Of a stretch of DNA of 64,000 nucleotides, positions 56,035-64,000 are shown one piece after another (within the stretch, counting starts at the first letter, position 1; each line of letters starts with the position of its first letter). Under the pieces are notes generated by a model. That model searched no databases. It had not been told where the DNA came from and saw nothing but the letters and a program-made list of their open reading frames with translations. Origin of the DNA: Cordylochernes scorpioides (lineage: Eukaryota > Arthropoda > Arachnida > Pseudoscorpiones > Chernetidae); the NCBI GenBank assembly GCA_030710605.1, contig CP092872.1, positions 94,200,359 to 94,264,358 of the forward strand. The letters run 5' to 3'. Position numbers and translations under genes: made by a program.

Positions 56035-56265
56035 TGTAGAGTAGCAGAAAGGTAGAGTCGGTGATCCGCAAACGAAGAACGTTATTTTATTAACCAAACA
56101 AACCGAGGTCAAAAGAAGAACAACCGAAGAATATGAATCCATTAATGAATACACGCCAAAGTATATATAGGAATCAAAAATACAACAAACACCTATGCAA
56201 AAATCAGGCATTAAAAATAAAGTAAAATATTTACATAAAAATGATAAAACTAATTACTCGCTACA
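56035..56265 (-). repeat. LTR of the TRIM-like element (right)
   Basis: 231 bp, ends CTCGCTACA before the ATAT duplication. Confidence 0.88.
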
Positions 56266-57050
56266 ATATTATGATTGCTAGAAAATTATGGTGCAACTTT
56301 CGATTTATTGACTACAATTCTACCTTCTATAGGATGGAAAATATTCTGATAACTATATTATGATTGCTAGGAAATTATGGTGCAACTTTCGATTTATTGA
56401 CCACAATTCTACCTTCTATTGGATGGAAAATATTCTGATAACTATATTATGATTGCTAGGAAATTATGGTGCAACTTTCGATTTATTGACCACAATTCTA
56501 CCTTCTATTAGATGGAAAATATTCTGATAACTATATTATGATTGCTAGGAAATTATGGTGCAACTTTCGATTTATTGATCACAATTCTACCTTCTATTGG
56601 ATGGAAAATATTCTGATAAGATAACTATATTATAATTGCTAGAAAATTATGGTGCAATTTTCTATTTATTTCGATTTATTGACTACAATTCTACCTTCTA
56701 TAGGATGGAAAATATTCCGATAACTATATTATGATTGCTAGGAAATTATGGTGCAACTTTCGATTTATTGACCACAATTCTACCTTCTATTGGATGGAAA
56801 ATATTCTGATAAGATAACTATATTATAATTGCTAGAAAATTATGGTGCAATTTTCTATTTATTTGAGAATTTCTGCTTGCTAGTAGATATAAAATATCCC
56901 GATATTAGGCCACTATATAAGGGTTGTTAGGGAATTATAGGGAACTTTTGATTTATTTGACACATTTAGGCTTACTAGTGGATAGAAAATAATACGATAA
57001 GATGACTATATTATGATATCAATGGTGCAATTTTCTAATTATTTGTCTAT
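56266..57050 (+). repeat. Satellite array, part 2
   Basis: The same unit as 54570-55220 resumes directly after the insertion, now mainly in regular 89-bp units. Some carry an extra GATAAGATAACTATATTATA segment, and units become diverged toward 57,000. Confidence 0.8.
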
Positions 57051-57065
57051 TTATACCAAGTATAT

Positions 57066-57127
57066 CATACCCGCAAGGAGAATCCTCTATAAGACCTGTG
57101 TGTCTTAATAAAGGTTTTTGTGTGTGT
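57066..57127 (+). repeat. Retroelement 3' end with (GT)n tail
   Basis: AAGGAGAATCCTCTATAAGA, CCTGTGTGTCTTAATAAAGG, then TTTTTGTGTGTG. Same family as 4577 and 8929. Confidence 0.6.
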
Positions 57128-57379
57128 ACTAAGTATATAATTAATTTTCTAACAAATTCAGGGTGAAAATTCTTGTAGATCTTCTTTCAGAACAAAATGA
57201 TTTTTTTCAGTTGATACGATCCCGCAAATAAAAGGGTAGCCAGCAGATGTGAGTGGGCGAAATAGCGCAAACAGGAAAATTGGGAGATGCGAAGACATTC
57301 TGGTTTCATAAATAACATGGGAAATAGGAAACAAAAACATTAAGGCACGACTACTTCCCTTAAACACAAAACAAACTTC

Positions 57380-57520
57380 GTCTGTCCTTACTGCGATGAA
57401 AAATATTGGGAAGGCTTGGCTTATCAGTGGTAAACTCTCCAAGCGGTTTGGCCAATTTAATCCACCAGACCGCTTCTTAGAACTCTAATACTGTATTGGA
57501 CGATTCTGCTTATAGCTACA
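57380..57520 (+). repeat. Foldback-family half copy
   Basis: Matches 5915-6040, including CTAATACTGTATTGGACGAT, with more base changes. Confidence 0.6.
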
Positions 57521-57675
57521 CTGAAGGGTAAAATCTCAGAAATAGTATTCACATAAATTATAGATATGAGCTTTCAGGAATTGCATATAAATATTTGCAT
57601 CGAGAAATGTTCTTCCGCAAACAATAAGGACAAGGCAAGCTAGGCATAAATTAATATAAAGCAATATCAAAATTC

Positions 57676-57805
57676 GAAACTATTTCAAACGCGTAAGATT
57701 CTTTTTGAAATTAAACAATTTCTACTGCCCATATATTTTTATAATTTCAAAAAGAATCTTACGCATTTAAAATAGTTTCGAATTTTGATAACAGATGGCG
57801 CGCTA
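57676..57805. repeat. Foldback element, short version
   Basis: CAAAATTCGAAACTATTTCA at the left is mirrored by TAAAATAGTTTCGAATTTTG at the right. Only the outer arms of the 3441-3740 element remain, followed by ACAGATGGCGCGCTAGTG. Confidence 0.7.
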
Positions 57806-57830
57806 GTGCATCATATTATAAAGCAATATA

Positions 57831-59222
57831 CACTGCGTGACATTGAAAATGGAACACCAAGAAATAGTGGCCAGAAAGTGATGAAACTCGGCAGACAGAG
57901 AGAGATAGGGACGAACAATAAGTGATCTTTATTTCAAAATGATAGTCATAATACAGAGCGAGAACGGCGTCGGCTTAGTAGCAAGTAGGACCACCGCGGA
58001 CGGCGATGCACCCAGCAACACGTCTAGGTAGAGAGTCAATCAGAGTACGGGTGGCGTCCTGAGGGATGGCTCTCCATTCCCTCTCAACCATTTGCCACAG
58101 TTCGTCTTCTGAACGCGGCTGTGGCAAGGCATGCAAACGGCGTCCAATGATGTCCCAGACGTGCTCGATTGGTGAGAGATCAGGAGAGTACGGTGGCCAG
58201 GGAAGCATCTGTACATCTTTCAGAGCTTTTTGGCTAATGCGAGCAGTGTGCGGTCGGGCGTTATCCTGCTGATAAAGGGCATTGGGTACCCCCTGAAGGT
58301 AGGGGAGTGTCACCGGTCGCAGCACATCATCAACGTATCGTTGAGCCGTCATAGTGCCCTGAATACGAAGTGCCCTGAATACCATGATTCCACGTTGTCG
58401 CACGGTGGGGCGTTCCACAATTGCTGCCGGATTGGACCTTTCTCCACGTCGACGCCACACGCGTACACGGCGACTATCACTGGACAAGCAGAAACGCGAC
58501 TCATCTGAGAACACGACCCTGTGCCATTCCGTCATCCACGTCGATCTAGCCCGGCACCATTCCAAACGTTGGCGCCTATTCGGTGGGGTCAATGGCAGTC
58601 TTCTTAGCGGACGGCATGAGTGTAAGCCATTAGCAACCAATCGACGGGAAATGGTTCTGGTCGAGATGGAATGATCTAGGGTGTCTTGCACATGTTGCAG
58701 GATGGCGGTACAAGTGGCTTGTTGGGCCGCCACTGCTTGTCGAAGGATACGCCGATCCACACGTGCTGACGTCACTCTGGTTGCACCGGCATTCCTATAA
58801 ATTGCCACATTTCCTTGTTCCAACCATCTTCTCCACAGTCGGTGCACCGTGGACGCACCAAGGTGTGTATCAGCTGCGATTTGACGTATGGACCAACCTG
58901 CCCTTTTCAGTCCGATCACCATGCCCTTCGTAAAAGCGTCTGTCTGCTTGAACTGCCTCCGTTTACGATGACCTGGCATTCTCTGTTATTACACGTGTCT
59001 TTTGACACAAGAACAAAATTTCTACAATGATTTTCCTTGAAGAAATAACGACACGAATACTGTCCTTTCTGCAAGTTCCTTCCCTTATATCTTACTCCAT
59101 GTGCGCACGAGAGCTGCGCATTTTACATCATTTGCATAACTCGGTTAGGCGCGTCTACCCTGAAATTTGCATAATTTTCTGGCCATTATTTCTTGGTGTT
59201 CCATTTTCAATGTCACGCAGTG
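57831..59222 (-). mobile_element. Complete Tc1-family transposon, 1392 bp
   Basis: Terminal inverted repeats of about 46 bp with one mismatch (CACTGCGTGACATTGAAAAT at both ends) are flanked by TA at 57829-57830 and 59223-59224. The transposase frame between them is uninterrupted. This is the only element in the window that looks complete and possibly active. Confidence 0.93.
57975..58979 (-). CDS. Tc1-like transposase, 334 aa, apparently intact
   Basis: It cuts and pastes its own element at TA sites. Residues 1-60 are the first helix-turn-helix (MVIGLKRAGWSIRQIAADTH, then STVHRLWRRW), and 60-120 the second with a basic linker. The catalytic triad reads: first aspartate in VVFSDESRF, second in QQDNARPHTA, glutamate in SPDLSPIEHVWD. 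I count 32 residues between the second aspartate and the glutamate, two fewer than the usual 34 of Tc1. Length is normal for the family (about 340). The start fits the typical N-terminus, and about 240 bases lie between it and the element end. No stops or frameshifts are seen. Confidence 0.93.
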   Translation of the reverse strand: MPGHRKRRQFKQTDAFTKGMVIGLKRAGWSIRQIAADTHLGASTVHRLWRRWLEQGNVAIYRNAGATRVTSARVDRRILRQAVAAQQATCTAILQHVQDTLDHSISTRTISRRLVANGLHSCRPLRRLPLTPPNRRQRLEWCRARSTWMTEWHRVVFSDESRFCLSSDSRRVRVWRRRGERSNPAAIVERPTVRQRGIMVFRALRIQGTMTAQRYVDDVLRPVTLPYLQGVPNALYQQDNARPHTARISQKALKDVQMLPWPPYSPDLSPIEHVWDIIGRRLHALPQPRSEDELWQMVEREWRAIPQDATRTLIDSLPRRVAGCIAVRGGPTCY

Positions 59223-59224
59223 TA

Positions 59225-59757
59225 TATAGGAAATGAAAAAATTAAGTCACGAATGTTTCATCTACACAAAAAAAGGAGGGCGTCCCATTCCGTTCATGAC
59301 TACTGCATCCACCGCCATTTATGCAGTAGAAGAATGTAGTAACCAAAGCTATTGTTTGCAGAAAGTAAACTCTTTAAACCAAACAACTCCGAAGTTGAAC
59401 GATATTCTGTTTCACATCCTAGGACTCCGAATACAATAACAACAATAACAACGTATTGAAGAATCATCATTTGTTTCAATACAAACATGTCTTTGTAAAT
59501 TACAGATATATATATTTTTAAATACATAAATTTACTAACCTTTATTTTAACAGGCCCGTTAAAATAGAGAACTCTTATGCTCGAAAGCTTGCCAATTTTA
59601 TCTCTTTTTTTATGATTTAAGCAAGAAATTTTTCTTGCAGAGGAGTAAAAAAAAGTTTCTTATTTTGAAAATATAGACGGATTGAATGTTAAACTGAATG
59701 GCTAAAAACGTAAACGAAATCAACAACTTAAAACGTATTAAAAACTAAGACCATATG
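59225..59757. other. No gene seen
   Basis: AT-rich spacer between the two DNA transposons; no supported frames or recognisable repeats. Confidence 0.4.
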
Positions 59758-59759
59758 TA

Positions 59760-61081
59760 GGAGGTGTGTTCAAAATGTATCGCGCATTTTGTGTTTTTTC
59801 AAAAATTATTTATTTATTCATGAATACCTATTTTGTCCCCTTCAAAGTAATCCCCATGAGATATTATACACTTGTGCCAACGGTTTTTCCAATCTTCGAA
59901 GCACTTCAAAAAATCATTTAAAAAAAATCTTTTTCAGCTCCTCCTTCGATGCCGTCTTTATCTCGCCAAGCGTAGCGTAACGTCGTCCTTTCATGGGCCT
60001 CTTCAGTTTAGGGAACAAGAAAAAGTCACAGGGAGCCAGATCTGGGAAATACGGTGGCTAAGGCATCATTAGTGTGTTGTTTTTGGCCAAAAAGTCGCGC
60101 ACAAGCAACGATGTGTGAGCAGGGGCGTTATCGTGGTGCAAAAGCCAATTTTTGTTCTTCCACAAATCCGGGCGTTTCTGGCAGATTGCTTCGCGAAAAT
60201 TGCGCATAACTTGCAGGTTATATTCTTTATTGACCGTTCTACCCTGTGGCAAGAACTCATGATGCACCACGCCCCTGAAATCGAAGAAAACTGTTAGCAA
60301 AACTTTCTTAATCGACCGAACTTGGCGCGCTTTTTCCGGTCTTGGTTCGTGCGGCAGCTTCCATTGAGATGATTGAGCTTTGGTTTCCACGTCATAACCA
60401 TAAACCCACGCTTCGTCACCAGTTATGACCCTCTGGAGCAAATTTGGGTCGTCGCGGACAGAGTCCAACATCTCATTAGCAATGTTCATGCGATGCTGTT
60501 TTTGGTCGCAATTGAGCAATTTTGGTACGAATTTCGCGGCGACCCGTCTCATGCCCAAATCATTGATAAAAATCGAATGGCACGAGCCAATCGATATGTT
60601 TAGGTCCTCAGCAACTTCTCTAACGGTGATTCGACGATTGGCCAATATCATTTTCTCCACTTCATTAATTTTTTCGTCTGTTGTTGAAGTGCTCGGGCGT
60701 CCGGCACGCTCTTCGTCGTTCACATCTTGTCGGCCTTCTGAGAACATTTTGTACCACCGATAAACGTTGCTTCGGTCCAAGGTAGCTTCTCCGTATGCCA
60801 CAGTCAACATTCGGAATGCATCCGCGCACTTAATTTCGTTTTTCACACAAAATTTGATACAGGTTCTCTGATCCATTTTTTTAATAGGTAAAAATCGAAG
60901 ACGATCCAAAACACCTGCAAGCAAAGCAGCTGTCAACAATTAAGTGAAAATTCAAAATGGCCGAGCTTGTCGGCATAAGTGAGAGACATGAGTACCAACA
61001 TAAAGCCACAAAAAGATCGAAATTCGAATATACATAACCCGCGAAAATTCAAAAGTCGCGATACTTTTTGAACACACCTCG
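59760..61081 (-). mobile_element. Mariner transposon, 1322 bp, inactive
   Basis: Ends GAGGTGTGTTCAAAA (left) and TTTTGAACACACCTC (right) form imperfect inverted repeats of about 28 bp, with TA on both sides (59758-59759, 61082-61083). Length is standard for mariner. Confidence 0.9.
59814..60939 (-). pseudogene. Mariner transposase with a stop and a frameshift
   Basis: The frame reads normally from MDQRTCIKFCVKNEIKCADA (residue 22 of the longest frame, the likely true start). It continues through the helix-turn-helix (WYKMFSEGR), the first aspartate (VITGDEAWVYGYD) and the second (LLHHDNAPAHTS). A TAG at about 60058 then replaces the glutamine before PPY. The same frame continues with PDLAPCDFFLFPKLKRPMKG, so the third aspartate is present at the DD34D spacing but behind the stop. 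Near a T run at about 59915-59925 the frame shifts by one base, and the C-terminus (ending HE, stop 59814-59816) is in another phase. A truncated product would lack the third catalytic residue. Confidence 0.9.
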
Positions 61082-61083
61082 TA

Positions 61084-61797
61084 TATCATAGATACATCTC
61101 AGAATTGATTTATGCGGTAATTAGAAGCCAAAATGTCTGATAGGTAAAGAACTTTCATTTTACTAGATATATATAATTAGATTTTTAAAATATCTTTGAC
61201 CAACAGCAATGAAAACGTTTTTTTGAAGACATTACATTCTGTAGGTCACAGATTTCTGGAAACTTTGATATATGGAAATAATGTGGACTGTATATTTCTA
61301 AGTGTTAGTACTGTTAGGGCACCTCGTGACCATAGTAGGCCAAAATCACCCAGAACCCCACCTAACTTAACAATGTCCCACCTTTTCCATCTAAGCCGCA
61401 AACCTCTAGTGATTTTGAGGTGTAGAGATGGAGCCTAAGGCCACCTTTGGCCTTGACAACAACAAGCCAGAGTCCAAGATAGACTCGGACACCCCTTCCT
61501 GTGGTCAAGCCACCTGACCTGTTTTTTTTTTTTTTTAAGTTAACAGCAAGTAAAACCTATAAAACATAACGATTTTAGCAGTAATATTGGGAGAAACCTG
61601 ATACGCCTTATCAGAATGCTACGAAAACAAAAGCAAAGACTGAATTGGTCAAGTCATGTTACAAGTAATAATATAAGGCTGTCCCAAAATTTCGTGTTTT
61701 CTTATTACTTGGTTAATAATATTATTACGGCGAATATAGATAATAATACATAATACAATTACTTTATACATAATACAAATCACTATAAAAGGAAGTT
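61084..61797. other. No gene; GC-richer patch at 61310-61520
   Basis: The patch (AGGCCACCTTTGGCCTTGAC; GGTGTAGAGATGGAGCC) is more GC-rich than its flanks and ends in a T run at 61520-61535. It may be a retroelement fragment. No frame of note. Confidence 0.35.
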
Positions 61798-62005
61798 CCA
61801 AAAATGCAATATAACAGCGATATGGTAGATTAAACTGGCGAAACCGCTGGGAGGGTTCACCACTGATGAGCCAGGCCCTCCCTTTAATTTTTCCATTGCA
61901 GTAAGGGCATTAGAAATTGTTTTATTTTAAAAAGAATATTACGCGTCTAAAATAGTTTTGTAATTTGATAACAGATGGCGCGCTAGTGCATCGTAATATA
62001 ATTGT
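61798..62005 (+). repeat. Foldback half copy, tandem duplicate 1
   Basis: From CACTATAAAAGGAAGTTCC to GCGCGCTAGTGCATCGTAAT. It contains one arm of the foldback family and is followed about 150 bases later by a near-identical second copy. Confidence 0.75.
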
Positions 62006-62154
62006 TCGAATAAAAGACACAAATCGATATTTGCCGAAGAGCGATTGCTCGAAGCATATTATATATTTATAATTATATGTAATTCTGCTGTCCTAAAAGC
62101 TTATGTCCATAGTTCATCTAAAATACCCATTCGAAGAGTCAAACATCAGTATCA

Positions 62155-62375
62155 CTATAGAAGGAAGTTTCAAAAAAATGCAATATAACAGCGATATGGT
62201 AGATTAAACTGGCGAAACCGCTGAGAGGGTTCACCACTGATGAGCCAGGCCCTCCCTTTAATTTTTCCATTGCAGTAAGGGCAGTAGAAATTGTTTTATT
62301 TTAAAAAGAATATTACGCGTCTAAAATAGTTTTGTAATTTGATAACAGATGGCGCGCTAGTGCATCGTAATATAA
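62155..62375 (+). repeat. Foldback half copy, tandem duplicate 2
   Basis: Same sequence as 61798-62005 with a few changes (GGGAGGG/GAGAGGG, GGGCATTAG/GGGCAGTAG). The shared flank CACTATARAAGGAAGTT shows that the duplication includes sequence outside the repeat. Confidence 0.75.
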
Positions 62376-63370
62376 TACAAAGACATTATACATAACGGCG
62401 AATAATATTATGGCGAATAATATTGATATTTCAATATTTTGCAAAGTTTACGAATTTTTGGGAAAACCTTGGAGCTTAACTATTTATCGTGAGACAAATT
62501 GAAGGCCTCAGATGAAACGGACGCCCTAAATTCATGGACAAAACTTAAGGGAGTGGAATGTAGTAGGTCGTCTCTTTTTTAAAGACAGAGGCAATTTTTC
62601 TTCACACTTGGTAATCCCGTGTATATTGAATAAAGGTCACTGTGTATCAAATATATTTCAGAGTTATTGTTTGAATCCAATATACATGCTAAAAGGTACA
62701 CCTTCCTTAAGTTTTGTCCATGAGTATATATTGGTGGTGTTTCGTTTTATTCTAACATAGGTGGCAGAAGGCAGCGCGCAGCGGTGTAAGTACGGAGAGC
62801 TACGTCATCGCTGACCAATGGGAGGCCAGCTGGCGGACCGCCAGAGGGAGCTCGCCACCTTCTCGAACATTATTCTTACCTACGCTCGCCACTAAAGAAC
62901 AATGCCTTTCATAGCTGCGGCTTTAAATCGTTTGTAAATTCTTTAAATATTCATTGTAAAGAAAAATAAAATAAATTCATTTGTAAAGCTTGGGATGATT
63001 GCCTGACCAAAGATAAGTACATTTGTTTCTTTAAGCTAGTATAAAACATTCTATTCAATTAAGCCTAACGAGAACAAATTGTTTTGTAAACAATCAATCT
63101 GCTTTTCCTCCTTGCGTATTTGCCAAGTGGGAAACAAAACAGGTGGACCAAGTGAAGAGAGAAACCAAGACATCTTTCCACACCAATTGAAAATCGTGGC
63201 TGTGAGATGATAATTTTGGAAGATTTTGATCAAGCAGGCTCACCAGTCTTAGAACTGATGGCGCCATCTGTCATAAGAAATCTAAACTATTTTTCACGCG
63301 TTTGATTCTTTTTTTTTTTAAATTAAAACAATTTTTTACTCTGTCTTTTTTTACTGCAATTATAAATTAG
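62376..63370. other. No gene; GC-rich island at about 62760-62900
   Basis: The island contains GACCAATGGGAGG (CCAAT-like) and CGCCAGAGGGAGCTCGCC, then AT-rich sequence with AATAAAATAAA near 62966. It could be a terminal region of a retroelement. A foldback end word lies at 63259-63300. Confidence 0.35.
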
Positions 63371-63371
63371 T

Positions 63372-63800
63372 ACAAAACAACAACAACAACAAAAGCCTTT
63401 ATTTAGGGCATTCCGCCCCATACAGGATTCGCCGTATTTACACGTCAACAAGAGGAGAGGGAAGAGGAAACATTTACAACAAAAATAAGGTTTGTTACCT
63501 ATTTACAGATGGATCATCCTCCAGTATCCTTTGCCCTGCATTCTTTCTCATGCGCCCAGCTTCTGTACAGAACTTAAAGTATTTATCAATCAGTAATTTA
63601 TCATTCAGATCTGAAGAGAGAAGTTGACATATGCTATGGTATCTAAATTGACCAGAGGTAGGGCTTGGGAAAATTTCAGTACGTTTTTCTGTTAAGAGAG
63701 GGCATTGGAAGAAATAGTGAACCAAATTATCATCTATGAGATCCTTACAAAGTAAACAGTTCCGGCCATTTTCTTTCCAGAAGTCTTTTCTTTCTTCCCT
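63372..63800 (-). pseudogene. Non-LTR retrotransposon 3' end with pol C-terminus
   Basis: On the minus strand, after TTTTCAG near 63800, the frame reads NCLLCKDLIDDNLVHYFFQC, a C-x2-C...H-x4-C zinc-binding end typical of non-LTR pol proteins. It continues to EDDPSVNR and a stop at 63495. The untranslated end carries CCTAAATAAAGGCTTTTG followed by TTG repeats, the usual microsatellite tail of such elements. Everything upstream is missing, so this is a 5' truncation of about 430 bp. Confidence 0.7.
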
Positions 63801-64000
63801 GAAAATATAAATTAGTATATTTTTTTAATTGATTTTTATTAATATATTTTCTTATCACCAGACTCAAAATGATTCAACTAGAATAATAAATAGTAAATTA
63901 CGCTAGTAATCAAATAATCTTTATTAGCAGGCTATCAATTTATACACCTTTTTGAAAATTATTCAAAATATTTTATTTTTATAATGATAATGTAAATAGG
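63801..64000. other. No gene seen
   Basis: AT-rich end of the window. Confidence 0.4.

Larger units (their letters stand above)
55221..56265 (-). mobile_element. TRIM-like miniature LTR element, 1045 bp
   Basis: Two 231-bp direct repeats (TGTAGCG...CGCTACA; the right copy starts TGTAGAG) flank a 583-bp interior. ATAT is duplicated outside (55217-55220, 56266-56269). On the minus strand a TGG-starting site (TGGTGGAGATACTGGGT) follows the right LTR and a polypurine stretch (GAGAGGGGGGCTA) precedes the left one. No pol or gag can fit. It is inserted in the satellite. Confidence 0.88.

Noticed and set aside
63495-63800. Host exon bounded by TTTTCAG and AGGTAACA
   Set aside because: The zinc-binding end and the AATAAAGG + (TTG)n tail downstream fit a non-LTR 3' end better. 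Splice-like words are short.

Overview
The window is eukaryotic nuclear DNA, AT-rich, with long homopolymer and microsatellite runs and almost no host coding sequence. Tc1 and mariner elements with TA duplications, a Helentron fragment, Copia, non-LTR and large LTR retroelements, and hammerhead-ribozyme repeats together suggest an arthropod. A chelicerate such as a spider is my best guess, but nothing in the sequence proves it.

Layout. 1-10.7 kb is a patchwork of short repeats: a tRNA-derived SINE family, foldback elements, several MITE families, retroelement 3' ends with GT-rich tails, and repeats carrying hammerhead ribozyme motifs. 10.7-18.0 kb (minus strand) holds the one large intact host-type gene. 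It is a single-exon 2434-codon frame with a helical N-terminal region carrying two HEPN-like R-x4-H motifs, then about 28 ankyrin repeats, a block of 42-residue TPRs, and more ankyrin repeats. 18.6-19.8 kb is a broken Helentron (helicase end fused to an endonuclease). 20.7-21.1 kb has two more hammerhead motifs.

21.36-37.34 kb is an old Tc1-like element split by a 15.1 kb LTR retroelement (LTR-A, plus strand, 1.94 kb LTRs, TTCG duplication). 37.82-54.13 kb is a three-level nest. A Copia element (GAAGG duplication) has a 5'-truncated non-LTR element in its gag (12-bp duplication), and that in turn contains a 12.0 kb LTR retroelement (LTR-B, minus strand, 1.75 kb LTRs, AATC duplication). LTR-A and LTR-B are the same type in opposite orientations. 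Both have good LTRs, primer-binding sites and polypurine tracts but no intact gag or pol, so they look like large non-autonomous (LARD-like) elements.

54.6-57.05 kb is an AT-rich satellite with a roughly 89/94-bp alternating period, interrupted by a 1.05 kb TRIM-like mini-LTR element. 57.8-61.1 kb holds an apparently intact Tc1-family transposon and a mariner with a nonsense codon and a frameshift. The window ends with a tandem duplication of foldback sequence and the 3' end of another non-LTR element.

The genes do not form a pathway. The biological interest lies in the HEPN-ankyrin-TPR gene, which may be a ribonuclease-type defence protein by architecture (inference), and in the unusual retroelements and ribozyme repeats around it.
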